Below are positions 1 to 7,735 of a DNA stretch of 26,708 nt, one piece after another; the stretch's first letter is position 1; the number at the start of each line of letters is the position of its first letter. The DNA comes from Oscillospiraceae bacterium (GTDB taxonomy: Bacteria; Bacillota; Clostridia; Oscillospirales; Oscillospiraceae). Under the pieces are notes generated by a model, which made no database searches, had not been told where the DNA came from, and saw only the letters and a list, made by a program, of their open reading frames with translations. Made by a program: the position numbers and the translations under genes. Location: positions 1 through 26,708 of the forward strand of contig JAHHRR010000022.1 in NCBI GenBank assembly GCA_020025655.1. The letters are read 5' to 3'.

Positions 1-1457
1 GCGGAATAATCATGCTTGCAGCGGCGTATTACATGGCAATTTCCGGCAGGGCATGGGAAAAAGATATAATAATGCTGCTTACCATGATTTTGGGGATGCT
101 TGGAACAATTCTGCTTTTTTACGGGCTGCGTGTGTTTATAGCAATGATTGCCGGAGCGGGAAAAGCGGGCAGCGGGCTGCATGTTTTTAATTTCCGCCAG
201 ATTCAGGAAAATGTTATCCGGCAGTCCACATCTCTTGCCATAAGCTCGCTGCTTATACTGGCGGCACTGTGCTTTTTCGGTGCGGGAATAGGAATTTCAA
301 GCTCCAATTCCCAAAACAAAGATCATGTGTTTGATTATACATTCAGAGATTACGGCGACACACCTGCGGATGAGGTTTTGCCCGAAATTAAGGACATTTT
401 GCTGGAAAACGGGCTGGAAAATGAATTTTCCGGGCTTTATACAATGGGGATAGGCAATATCCGCACTACCGATGAGTACGAAGGCGTTTTCACCATGGAT
501 ACGGTCATGGAGGCAATAGAGCAGTTTCCTGAGACTCAGCAAAGGGAAATACTGCTGAATAATCTGAGCTATGTCGATAAGCCCCATGTAATACGGCTTA
601 CAGATTTTAATGAGCTGCTGAAACTTGTGGGAAAACCTGAAATAAAACTCAGCGGGGATGAAGCGGCGGTATATATAGACCCTGAGTTTATAAAAGATGA
701 ACAGCGGGAAATTTTAAATGAAATTCTTGCAGCTCATCCGGAGGCGCAGCTTGACGGCAGCACAATTTATCTCACCGGAGAGGTACAGTCCGAAAAATTA
801 GTGACTGACCGCTCAATCACCCTGTCTTTTGCCCTGATTTTGCCGGATGAGCAGTTTTCATATTATACTCAGGATGAATACGATGTATATGTAAACGGCG
901 TTTTAAATCCAGAGATTGTGAAAAAAATCGGCCTTATGAACGCCATTTCCGCAATAAATGTTCATCTTGATGCACTGAACTTGCAGGAATATAATCTGGA
1001 ATATGAAAGCTATCTCCAGAATATGGGCAGACAGCTGTTCTTTGCTGTGGCGGCAAGCTATATTACAAACTATCTTGCCGTTATCTTCCTTGTGGTTGCA
1101 AATACTATTATGGGAGTTGAGTTTCTGATGAGCCAGCGCAAGACCGGCCGCAGATATCAGACGCTTACCCGTCTGGGGGCTGACTACGAAACACTTTGCG
1201 GGGCTGCAAGAAAGCAGATAAACTGGTTTATGGGGCTTCCTGTTTTTGTTGCCGCCGCAGGCAGCATATTCGGCGTAAAGGCGCTTTATACCGGCCTCCT
1301 TTCAATGGAAATGAGAAACACACAGGGAGAAATGCTCATTATTTCTGCATCTACTATTGTGCTGCTTCTTGTGGTAGAATATATTTATATGACCGTTGTG
1401 AAGCGTTCCAGCGACAGGTATTTACTGACGCTTATGGAACCGCAGAGAGAAGAATAA
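1..1457 (+). CDS. FtsX-like ABC transporter permease, BceB type (5' end outside window)
   Basis: This is the C-terminal part of an ABC permease. The reading frame is open from the first bases, so the first Met at base 12 is not the true start. Visible from that Met: hydrophobic segments near residues 20-50 and 75-98, a large soluble extracytoplasmic region of about 230 residues (roughly 100-330), then three membrane spans near 340-370, 400-425 and 440-465. A big external domain followed by terminal helices is the plan of BceB/VraG permeases that work with bacitracin- or lantibiotic-type peptides. The response regulator starts 17 bases after the stop and the kinase follows, which supports a Bce-type detoxification module. 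The ATPase partner should lie upstream. The family is fairly sure; the substrate is unknown. Confidence 0.8.
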   Translation, partial: GIIMLAAAYYMAISGRAWEKDIIMLLTMILGMLGTILLFYGLRVFIAMIAGAGKAGSGLHVFNFRQIQENVIRQSTSLAISSLLILAALCFFGAGIGISSSNSQNKDHVFDYTFRDYGDTPADEVLPEIKDILLENGLENEFSGLYTMGIGNIRTTDEYEGVFTMDTVMEAIEQFPETQQREILLNNLSYVDKPHVIRLTDFNELLKLVGKPEIKLSGDEAAVYIDPEFIKDEQREILNEILAAHPEAQLDGSTIYLTGEVQSEKLVTDRSITLSFALILPDEQFSYYTQDEYDVYVNGVLNPEIVKKIGLMNAISAINVHLDALNLQEYNLEYESYLQNMGRQLFFAVAASYITNYLAVIFLVVANTIMGVEFLMSQRKTGRRYQTLTRLGADYETLCGAARKQINWFMGLPVFVAAAGSIFGVKALYTGLLSMEMRNTQGEMLIISASTIVLLLVVEYIYMTVVKRSSDRYLLTLMEPQREE

Positions 1458-1474
1458 AAGGGGGCAGGTACGCC

Positions 1475-2152
1475 GTGAAGAAAATTGCAGTTGTGGAAGA
1501 TGAAGTCTATGTGCGCCAGGAGCTTTGCAGTATGCTGGAAAAGGCAGGATATGAGGCTTTGGAAATGACTGCATTTGAAGATGCGGCAGCGCAGCTTGCT
1601 GTCCTTGAACCCGACCTTGTAATTCTTGACCTTAATCTGCCGGAAATCAGCGGATTTCAAATCTGCCGTGATCTCAAGCAGAAAACGTCCGTCCCGGTTC
1701 TGGTGCTCACATCCAGAGATCAGATGCAGGATGAAATCCATGCCTTGAAGCTTGGGGCAGACGAATATCTTACAAAGCCCTGCCGGAAAGAGCGGCTGCT
1801 TGCCAGAATATCAAACATTCTCAAGCGCTACGAAGGCCGCACAAATCTTCTGGAAGGGGAGGGCTTTCTGCTGGACCGCAGTACGTACACTCTCTATATT
1901 CATAACAGCTCTGTGGTTCTCCCTAAAAATCAGGGTAAGCTTCTGGAGATGCTCCTCACAGGCGGGGAAGAGCCTGTAACGGCGCAGCAGTTGTGTGAAG
2001 CTCTCTGGGGAACAACGGAATTTATTGACGAAAATGCTTTGCAGGTAAATCTTACAAGGCTGAAAAAGACAATGGCAAATCTTAAAATGGAGCAGAAAAT
2101 CGTAGCTGTCCGAGGAATCGGCTACCGTCTGGAAAGGTCGGCGGAACCATGA
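1475..2152 (+). CDS. OmpR/PhoB-family response regulator, BceR-like
   Basis: DNA-binding response regulator of 225 residues. The receiver domain (1-115) has the acidic pair E8-D9, phospho-acceptor D52 in the ILDLNLP context, T79 and K101 before a proline. The C-terminal winged helix (about 130-222) ends in the typical RGIGYRL turn of OmpR-type regulators. The frame is open 93 codons further upstream into the permease gene, but the GTG at 1475 is chosen because it follows a GGGGG-containing ribosome site and begins exactly at the receiver domain. It overlaps the kinase gene by four bases (ATGA), so the two are translationally coupled. It probably controls the adjacent permease operon and other peptide-resistance genes, as in BceRS systems. 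Confidence 0.9.
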   Translation: MKKIAVVEDEVYVRQELCSMLEKAGYEALEMTAFEDAAAQLAVLEPDLVILDLNLPEISGFQICRDLKQKTSVPVLVLTSRDQMQDEIHALKLGADEYLTKPCRKERLLARISNILKRYEGRTNLLEGEGFLLDRSTYTLYIHNSSVVLPKNQGKLLEMLLTGGEEPVTAQQLCEALWGTTEFIDENALQVNLTRLKKTMANLKMEQKIVAVRGIGYRLERSAEP

Positions 2153-3162
2153 AACGATTTTTGGAAACGCTGAAACGATATGCACTGTGGCTGATTTTGC
2201 TGCTAAGTGTGGACGCTTTTGCTGTGCTGCTCCTCTGGCTTTCTGATGTGCAGGCATTGAAAGCCCTGACAGGCATGGTAATACTGTGGAGTCTTATCCT
2301 TTTTGCAGCTATACTTGGCCTTGTGTGTCTCAGAGACAGAAAAAGGGAGAAACTCTTTGAAAACTTCCTTTCTGCCCCTGATGCGGTGAACGAGGAAAAA
2401 CTGCTTCGGGCAGTGAGCGGGCAGGAGAGGGAACAGCTCCGGAAGCTCTCCGCAGTACTGCGGGAAAACCAAAACTGTCTGCATAATCTGAGCGGAGATT
2501 TGCAGGACTATGAGGAATATGTGGAAGGCTGGGCACATGAGACTAAAACGCCCCTTGCCCTTCTGACCATGATTTTAGATAATCGCTCCGATGAACTCCC
2601 GCCGGAGTTACAGGCAAAGTTAGACTATGTGCGCAGCCGTTTACAGGAGAACGTCACGCAAATGCTCTATTATGCCCGCCTCAAGAGCAGTACCAAGGAT
2701 TACCGGTTTGAGCCGGTCAGACTTCAAGACTCTGTGGAAGATGTTCTGGAGGATTACGCTCCGCTCTTGGAAGAAAAGCAGTTTGCTGTTCAAAACAGCC
2801 TTGGAACGGAAACAGTCTATACTGACCGCAGAGGGCTTCAGTTCATGCTCAGCCAGATTATCAGCAACGCCGTCAAATACAGCGGTGATAACCCGATGCT
2901 TACCATAGCTTTTGAACAGACTGAAAGGGAGAATATCCTGACTGTCACAGATAACGGCATAGGCGTCAAAGCCTATGATCTTCCGTATATTTTCCAGAAG
3001 GGCTTTACCGGTGACTCCACCGACAGCAGGAAAAAGGCCACCGGAATGGGACTTTATCTGACGAAAAAGATGGCAGAAGATCTGAATTTAAAACTGGATG
3101 TAAAATCGGAATGGGGAAAAGGCTTCTCGATTTCAATTGCTTTCCCTAAGGTGAATTTATAA
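2149..3162 (+). CDS. Intramembrane-sensing histidine kinase, BceS-like
   Basis: Sensor kinase of 337 residues, the usual size for BceS-type kinases. Two membrane spans (about 12-31 and 38-60) are separated by only a few residues, so it has almost no external sensor domain; such kinases are known to sense through their partner permease. Cytoplasmic motifs are complete: H-box with H130 in GWAHETKTPL, N-box with N240, G1 box DNGIGV near 268-273 and G2 box GMGLYL near 299-304. The start overlaps the end of the response regulator by ATGA. A strong hairpin terminator follows 15 bases after the stop, so this is the last gene of the cassette. Confidence 0.92.
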   Translation: MKRFLETLKRYALWLILLLSVDAFAVLLLWLSDVQALKALTGMVILWSLILFAAILGLVCLRDRKREKLFENFLSAPDAVNEEKLLRAVSGQEREQLRKLSAVLRENQNCLHNLSGDLQDYEEYVEGWAHETKTPLALLTMILDNRSDELPPELQAKLDYVRSRLQENVTQMLYYARLKSSTKDYRFEPVRLQDSVEDVLEDYAPLLEEKQFAVQNSLGTETVYTDRRGLQFMLSQIISNAVKYSGDNPMLTIAFEQTERENILTVTDNGIGVKAYDLPYIFQKGFTGDSTDSRKKATGMGLYLTKKMAEDLNLKLDVKSEWGKGFSISIAFPKVNL

Positions 3163-3177
3163 AATACGGATATAAAA

Positions 3178-3214
3178 AGAAAACCTGATTCCCAGGAATC
3201 AGGTTTTCTTTTTA
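3178..3214. terminator. Bidirectional rho-independent terminator
   Basis: Perfect 14-bp stem (AGAAAACCTGATTC with its complement) around a CCAG loop at 3192-3195. It is followed by T residues on the plus strand and preceded by A residues that give a T-run on the minus strand. It lies between the convergent kinase and cyclophilin genes and can serve both. Confidence 0.9.
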
Positions 3215-3244
3215 ATAATTGCGTTTAAGTAAAGGCTAAGCCTC

Positions 3245-3844
3245 TTACTTCATAACAATAGATTCAATTACAGGCTGATTTTCAGGAAGAACAGTGCCGT
3301 TTTCGTCCTCAACGCTTACGTTTTCGCAAATGGCATCAACAACTTCCATACCGGAAATTACAGTACCGAAGCCTGCATATGCGCCGTCAAGGGACTTGCT
3401 ATCCTCATGGACGATGAAGAACTGGGAGCTTGCGCTGTCAGGGTCCATAGCACGGGCCATGGAAATTGTTCCACGAACGTGCTCGATGGGGTTTTCCACA
3501 CCGTTCTGAGAAAACTCACCTTTAATATTCTCACCTGAGCCGCCGGTTCCGTTGCCGTTGGGATCGCCGCCCTGAATCATAAATCCGGATATGATGCGGT
3601 GGAAGGTAAGCCCGTCATAAAAGCCTTCATTTACAAGCTTAACGAAGTTTTCAACAGTGATAGGAGCTGCCTGTCTGTCGAGCTTAACCTCAATGGTGCC
3701 GTAGTCTTTAACGGTGATTACGGCGATTTCTTCCTCGCCTGATGCAGGAGCATCGGTTTTTGGTGCTTCGGGAGCTTTATTTCCGCAGCCTGTAAGGGCA
3801 AAGACAAGGCCAATGGCACAGATGATAGCAAATATTTTTTTCAT
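3245..3844 (-). CDS. Cyclophilin-type peptidyl-prolyl isomerase lipoprotein
   Basis: Peptidyl-prolyl cis-trans isomerase of 199 residues that should act outside the membrane on secreted proteins. It has a lysine-start signal peptide with lipobox LTGC and acylated Cys20, a short Pro/Ala/Glu linker (about 21-40), then a cyclophilin domain (about 42-198). Catalytic-type motifs are present: FHRIISGFMIQGGDP (81-95) with the active Arg83, and SQFFI (140-144). A GGAGG site lies 7 bases before the ATG. It is a single-gene unit flanked by terminators. The cyclophilin assignment is secure; the client proteins are unknown. Confidence 0.93.
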   Translation of the reverse strand: MKKIFAIICAIGLVFALTGCGNKAPEAPKTDAPASGEEEIAVITVKDYGTIEVKLDRQAAPITVENFVKLVNEGFYDGLTFHRIISGFMIQGGDPNGNGTGGSGENIKGEFSQNGVENPIEHVRGTISMARAMDPDSASSQFFIVHEDSKSLDGAYAGFGTVISGMEVVDAICENVSVEDENGTVLPENQPVIESIVMK

Positions 3845-4021
3845 TTTATCCTCCAGATTAAAAAAGTAGCTTCAGTGTAGCTCGGAAAATTTGCAGAATC
3901 AATCATATAATGTTAATAATAAAGCTTCTTCTCCGCAAGTATGCAGCAGGAGAAATTGAAATCTGCAAACTATATAGACACCGATTATATATGCTGCGAT
4001 GCCCGAACCGCCATATGAAGC

Positions 4022-4053
4022 AAAAAGACCTGATTTAATCAGGTCTTTTTTTA
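4022..4053 (-). terminator. Rho-independent terminator of the OYE-msrA unit
   Basis: Near-perfect palindrome AAAAAGACCTGAT / ATCAGGTCTTTTT with a 3-base loop, immediately after the msrA stop on the minus strand and followed by a T-run. The core ACCTGAT resembles the stem of the terminator at 3178-3214. Confidence 0.85.
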
Positions 4054-4054
4054 T

Positions 4055-4594
4055 TTAGACTGTTCCGATAATGTCGTTTATCTCACCGAAAATGCTCAGC
4101 GGCAGATGGCAGTAACGACCGGGATATTTATCCAGATAATTCTGATGATATGCCTCTGCGGGATGAAAAACAGTAAGCGGGCCGACTTCTACAAAAAAGT
4201 TCTCGTATTTCTTCTTTTCTTCCTCAACATAGGCGTTTACTATCTCGCCGGATTTTTCGTCAGCATAATATATACCTGTCTGATACTGTTCACCGATATC
4301 AGCACCCTGACGCTTCTCAACCGTGGGGTCGATTGCGTAGAAATAAGCCTTCAGAAGCTGACGCAGGCTTACCCGGCTTTCGTCATATACGACCTTAACA
4401 GTCTCCCTGTAACCTGTGTCACCGAGGCAGACCGTAGTGTAGTCTGGAGTTATTTCGGGATTTCCGTTTGCGTATCCGGTTTCGCCGTCAATTACGCCGT
4501 TTATACTCTGAAAGAGTTTTTCGGTCCCCCAGAAGCAGCCGCCTGCAAAATAGATTACCTTTGCATTTTCAGAAATAGTATTTCCATTTATCAT
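4055..4594 (-). CDS. msrA: Peptide methionine-(S)-sulfoxide reductase MsrA
   Basis: Reduces the S epimer of methionine sulfoxide in proteins and free methionine, using a thiol relay. The 179-residue protein has the family active site GGCFWGTE with catalytic Cys20. Other MsrA features are the GYANG segment (40-44), YRETVKVVYD (62-71), EQYQTGIYY (102-110) and the AEAYHQNYL segment (146-154). Further cysteines at 56 and 162 could serve as resolving thiols. No MsrB domain is fused. Its ATG overlaps the stop of the upstream flavin oxidoreductase gene by ATGA, with its own AGGAG site, so the two genes are co-translated. Pairing with an Old Yellow Enzyme homologue suggests a small oxidative/electrophile stress unit (inference). 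Confidence 0.95.
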   Translation of the reverse strand: MINGNTISENAKVIYFAGGCFWGTEKLFQSINGVIDGETGYANGNPEITPDYTTVCLGDTGYRETVKVVYDESRVSLRQLLKAYFYAIDPTVEKRQGADIGEQYQTGIYYADEKSGEIVNAYVEEEKKKYENFFVEVGPLTVFHPAEAYHQNYLDKYPGRYCHLPLSIFGEINDIIGTV

Positions 4595-5574
4595 ATATTT
4601 TCTCCTTTAACTCCAATCTGCTCATCAGCCCAGTGGGGATTTTCCACCAGAGCAGAACCGATACCGATAAGGTCTGCACAGCCGTTGTCTATAAGCTCCT
4701 GTGCAAGAGCGGCATCACGGATGCCGCCGGTCAGAATTACCGGCACAGAAACAGCTTTTTTAATTGCTTCGGCAGCATCGGCAAAGCGTGCGCCGGATTT
4801 TCCGGGAACAGTTGTGCCGCAGGCACCGCCGGATATATCGAGCAGGTCAACTCCGGCCTTTTCCAGAAGCTTCGCAGCCTCAACACCGTCAGAGACAGTG
4901 CTTCCGCCTTCCATATAGTCGCAGGCGCCCAGTCTTACAGCCAGAGGATAATCTTCTCCGACTGCGTTTCGGATAGCCTTAACAGCTTCAAGCATGAAAC
5001 GCATACGGTTTTCCAGACTGTCGGCACCGTATTCATCATGCCGCTTGTTTAAAACAGGGGAGAAGAACTGATTTAAAAGATAGCGATGAGCGGCGTGAAG
5101 CTCTACACCGTCATAGCCGGCCTTTTTTGCTCTGAGAGCTGCATCGGCAAAAAGAGAGCAGATTTCGTGAATACGATCAGCGGAAAGCTCCTCTACTCCG
5201 CCTTTTGAGTCGGCAGTGGAGGAAACCGGAGCTTCACCGGTGATTTTGGATTTTGCTCTTGCGCCTGCATGGTTTATCTGGCAGAAAACAGGGCTTCCGC
5301 AGGCTTTGATTTTTGCGGTAAGTGAGCTTAAACCTTCGATACAGCTGTCATCTGCAATTGAAAGCTGACGGGGAGAGGCCTGTCCCTGCTTTACAATGTA
5401 GCAGTGTTCGGTAATAACAAGACCGAGATTCCCGCCGCCGCAACGATCCATATAAAATTTAAATACAGCATCGCTTACCTTTCCGTCTATGGCTCGCTCG
5501 CTGGCAAGCGGCGGCATGACGATGCGGTTTTTGCTGTACACATTTTTGATTTTAACTGAATCCAATATGTTCAT
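4591..5574 (-). CDS. NADH:flavin oxidoreductase, Old Yellow Enzyme family (single domain)
   Basis: FMN-dependent ene-reductase-type protein of 327 residues, a TIM barrel without the C-terminal FeS/FAD modules of larger 2,4-dienoyl-CoA reductase relatives. Family marks: an early MPPLAS segment (20-25), the QINHAGARAK stretch (99-108), the active-site region ELHAAHRYLLNQFFSP (158-173) with H160 and H163, the NKRHDEYG and SLENRMRFM signatures (177-194), and a late LTGGI phosphate-binding segment. It starts at ATG 5574 with a strong GAGGAGGG site. It is the first gene of a two-gene unit with msrA. The natural substrate cannot be told from sequence; small electrophilic enones are typical for the family. 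Confidence 0.9.
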   Translation of the reverse strand: MNILDSVKIKNVYSKNRIVMPPLASERAIDGKVSDAVFKFYMDRCGGGNLGLVITEHCYIVKQGQASPRQLSIADDSCIEGLSSLTAKIKACGSPVFCQINHAGARAKSKITGEAPVSSTADSKGGVEELSADRIHEICSLFADAALRAKKAGYDGVELHAAHRYLLNQFFSPVLNKRHDEYGADSLENRMRFMLEAVKAIRNAVGEDYPLAVRLGACDYMEGGSTVSDGVEAAKLLEKAGVDLLDISGGACGTTVPGKSGARFADAAEAIKKAVSVPVILTGGIRDAALAQELIDNGCADLIGIGSALVENPHWADEQIGVKGENI

Positions 5575-5602
5575 TTTTCACCCTCCTCAAGAATTATTTC
5601 TG

Positions 5603-5631
5603 ATTATAACACCGAAAAAACAGGCGTAAGC
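5603..5631 (-). promoter_or_regulatory. Probable extended -10 promoter for the OYE-msrA unit
   Basis: On the minus strand TATAAT (5603-5608) is preceded by TGT, an extended -10 element. The -35 region at 17-bp spacing (GCTTAC) is poor, and TTACGC sits at 15 bp. It lies about 30 bases upstream of the start codon, with the ribosome site in between. Confidence 0.5.
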
Positions 5632-5710
5632 ATTTCGTAAATATCCCGAAGCTTGCCACCTGCAAAATTCAGCTATTTATCCTTTAAGCTTCCTCCGAAA
5701 GACTAACACA

Positions 5711-5787
5711 CCGAAGGGCGCAGGTCAAGAATCCATTGCAAAGCAAGCCCTTTGCGCAGACGTATTTTTGAGGAAAATTTTGAGCGG
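5711..5787. repeat. Possible dispersed intergenic element
   Basis: It contains nested inverted repeats: GCAAAG/CTTTGC with a 6-base loop (5738-5755), and GCGCA/TGCGC (5718-5722 and 5753-5757). These are followed by a 25-base motif (5762-5786) that recurs with 19 of 25 identities at 9903-9927, in another intergenic gap. Two copies in one window suggest a dispersed family, but the similarity is short and could be chance. Confidence 0.3.
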
Positions 5788-5865
5788 CAGTACGGCATGG
5801 CATATAATAAGCGATAATCCTATGCTGACACCAGATAAGAAGGAAATTCAGGCGGCACCGGAAAA

Positions 5866-5900
5866 AGGAAACGGAGTGTGCCGAAATTCAACACACTCCG
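5866..5900 (-). terminator. Probable terminator after the DUF3795 gene
   Basis: Stem CGGAGTGTG/CACACTCCG (5872-5880 and 5892-5900) with an 11-base loop. On the minus strand it is followed by an imperfect T-rich tail. It lies 35 bases downstream of the stop at 5935. Confidence 0.7.
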
Positions 5901-5934
5901 CTTTCTGCTATATAAGCAGCCGATAAACTGAAAT

Positions 5935-6309
5935 TTATCGCTTGCCATCTTTGATAAACTGGATGAGCTTTTCTACATCATCGAAATCATCATAATCGCC
6001 CATTACGCCTTCACGATGATATACGACTCCGTTTTTCTCGTTACGCTCCAAGCAATCCAGCAGCATCTGCTCCCCATACCTTTTGACAAATTGGGTAAAG
6101 CCATAGGGCTTTATTTTGGAAAGCAAACCTTTTCTGCAGTCCTCTGTACACTCATAACAATGACTGTGTTGCTTTTCTATGGAACATTTCACGTTTTTAC
6201 ACCCGTCTGTACCGGGGCATTCCCCTGAATTGCATCCATGACAGATTGTGTTTTCAGAGCATAAACAGCAGGCAAGCCCACATCTTGCAATTCCTAATTC
6301 TCGTTTCAT
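5935..6309 (-). CDS. Cysteine-rich DUF3795-type protein
   Basis: Protein of 124 residues with thirteen cysteines, twelve of them within the first 58 residues (10, 14, 15, 17, 23, 26, 31, 37, 42, 51, 54, 58) and one at 86. The opening RCGLACCLC followed by a cysteine pattern resembles DUF3795, small cytosolic proteins that probably bind metal ions or an FeS cluster. The second half is cysteine-poor and acidic near the end. It follows the larA-like gene after 26 bases with no terminator between, so co-transcription is likely. The site before the ATG is weak (no GGAGG), which suggests modest or coupled translation. The function is unknown; the family assignment is from memory of the motif. Confidence 0.7.
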   Translation of the reverse strand: MKRELGIARCGLACCLCSENTICHGCNSGECPGTDGCKNVKCSIEKQHSHCYECTEDCRKGLLSKIKPYGFTQFVKRYGEQMLLDCLERNEKNGVVYHREGVMGDYDDFDDVEKLIQFIKDGKR

Positions 6310-6335
6310 AAACTCGTTGAATTTATGTTTAAATA

Positions 6336-7625
6336 TCAGAATTTAGGCAGAGTGTTTGCACCGTGGGGCATCAGGGTTGCACGAAGATCCCTGCCGCCGT
6401 TTAATTTGCGGCTGAGCTCAAGTGCCTCATCCAGAGTGGATACAGCGTGAATTTTAGAAGTTCCGAACTGCTCCTGAGGAATACCGGTAACAGCAATCAG
6501 GTTATAGTTCTCAGCAGTCTGAGCGAAGAGATAACCTATGTAGCTGCCGATGGAGAAGTCGGCACGCAGAGCCTTTTCACGATCGAGGAGGGTGGGATAA
6601 TCGGCAATCTGCTTTCTGGTATCTTCATTGCCGAAGCCTTCATTTGACTTGGTTACAAGAATGATTGTACCCTTATCCTCAACAATTTCCAGTGCGTTGC
6701 ACAGAGTTTTTACTGTCTGGTAGAAATTAAGATCCTTGGGGTAACCGCCGGCACTGGCAATTACAAGAGGAGTCTTTTCCTTAACGGGAACGCCGTACAT
6801 CTTGTCAACCATATCGCAGGCGGCTTTGTGTGCGGTGATCCAGTTGCCGGCAAAGGCACCAATGATTTCCTGATTATCGTTTACAACTACGTTAATAAGG
6901 AAGGTGGGCTTTGCCATGGCGCAGGCCTCCATCATGTCAGCGTGGACAGGATTGGAGTCTGAGAGGTTTGCACTGCGGGATTCGGGATTTGTACCGCTGC
7001 CGAGACCGGGATTAAGTGCAAGATTATGGTTCTTCATAATGGTCTCACGACCGGAGATTCCGGGCAGGATGCTCTTTCTGCCGCCGCCGAAGCCTGCCAT
7101 GAAGTGATAAACAACTCCGCCGGTGAGAATTATGTGGTCGCAGTCCAGAGCACGTTTGTCGAGCCATACAGGGGTGCCGTGGGAAGTGGTTCCCACATAA
7201 CGCAGCTCATCTTCATCAGTGCATACATGGTCAACAACTTTTATGCGGTCGTAAACTTCTTTTGTAACAAGACCCATATGCTCTTCCACAGTCTGACGGC
7301 GATGGGTGCCGGTGGCAGAGATTATAAGAATATCATCGTCTTTTATACCGGCGCTTTCCAGTTCTTCTACCAGAATGGGAATATAGGTTTCGGGAGACTG
7401 CCAGCGGCGGGTAACATCGGAAATGATGATGCACACACTTTCGCCGGGCTTAACAAGCTTGTTTAAGGGCTCGGAGTCAATGGGGTTGCGCAGTGCTTTG
7501 CGAACCCTTTCAGCTACGCTCATCTCCTCAAGCTCAATCTTGTTGGGCTCAAGCTGTGCTGCAATCAGCTCATCAGGGAGAGTTACGGGGAATTCTTCCT
7601 GACCGAATTTCATTGCTTCTATCAT
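6336..7625 (-). CDS. larA: LarA-family nickel-pincer racemase/epimerase homologue
   Basis: Protein of 429 residues, the usual LarA length. Residues that in Lactobacillus plantarum LarA bind the nickel pincer cofactor or act as acid/base are present at the same numbers: H108 (in ATGTHRRQT), H174 (in VVYHFMAGFG), K184 (in GGGRKSILPG, the lysine that carries the pincer) and H200. The family interconverts D- and L-2-hydroxy acids such as lactate, but many homologues have other substrates, so lactate is not certain. No larB, larC or larE cofactor-assembly gene is visible here. The ATG at 7625 has AGAAGG about 11 bases upstream; an in-frame ATG four codons later is possible. It is probably transcribed with the DUF3795 gene from the promoter at 7676-7705. 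Confidence 0.85.
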   Translation of the reverse strand: MIEAMKFGQEEFPVTLPDELIAAQLEPNKIELEEMSVAERVRKALRNPIDSEPLNKLVKPGESVCIIISDVTRRWQSPETYIPILVEELESAGIKDDDILIISATGTHRRQTVEEHMGLVTKEVYDRIKVVDHVCTDEDELRYVGTTSHGTPVWLDKRALDCDHIILTGGVVYHFMAGFGGGRKSILPGISGRETIMKNHNLALNPGLGSGTNPESRSANLSDSNPVHADMMEACAMAKPTFLINVVVNDNQEIIGAFAGNWITAHKAACDMVDKMYGVPVKEKTPLVIASAGGYPKDLNFYQTVKTLCNALEIVEDKGTIILVTKSNEGFGNEDTRKQIADYPTLLDREKALRADFSIGSYIGYLFAQTAENYNLIAVTGIPQEQFGTSKIHAVSTLDEALELSRKLNGGRDLRATLMPHGANTLPKF

Positions 7626-7675
7626 ATTTTATAAAACCTTCTTACTGCGGCATAGCCGCTACAATTTGCATTCTT

Positions 7676-7705
7676 ATTATACAACCATTTTTCCCCAGAC
7701 TTCAA
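7676..7705 (-). promoter_or_regulatory. Sigma-A-type promoter for the larA-like gene
   Basis: Minus strand TTGAAG (7700-7705), an 18-bp spacer and a perfect TATAAT (7676-7681). The 5' leader of about 45 bases contains a small hairpin, GCGGC-TAT-GCCGC (7647-7659), just upstream of the ribosome site. Confidence 0.65.
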
Positions 7706-7735
7706 GTGTACTGTTAAAAAAGTTTAACGCTGATA

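Larger units (their letters stand above)
5575..5934. other. Gene-free stretch of 360 bases
   Basis: No credible coding region is seen on either strand. It holds the OYE promoter at its left edge, a structured repeat-like element at 5711-5787 and the terminator of the DUF3795 gene at its right edge. The remainder shows nothing I can name. Confidence 0.6.

Noticed and set aside
1196..1474. Upstream extension of the response-regulator frame
   Set aside because: It overlaps the permease gene in another frame and adds a Cys/Arg-rich sequence foreign to the family; the GTG at 1475 has a ribosome site.
4106..4918. Plus-strand frame of 270 codons with hydrophobic stretches across msrA and the OYE gene
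   Set aside because: It crosses two well-supported minus-strand genes, and its second half is a Ser/Ala/Pro-rich shadow. The hydrophobic part arises from the complement of acidic and lysine-rich codons.
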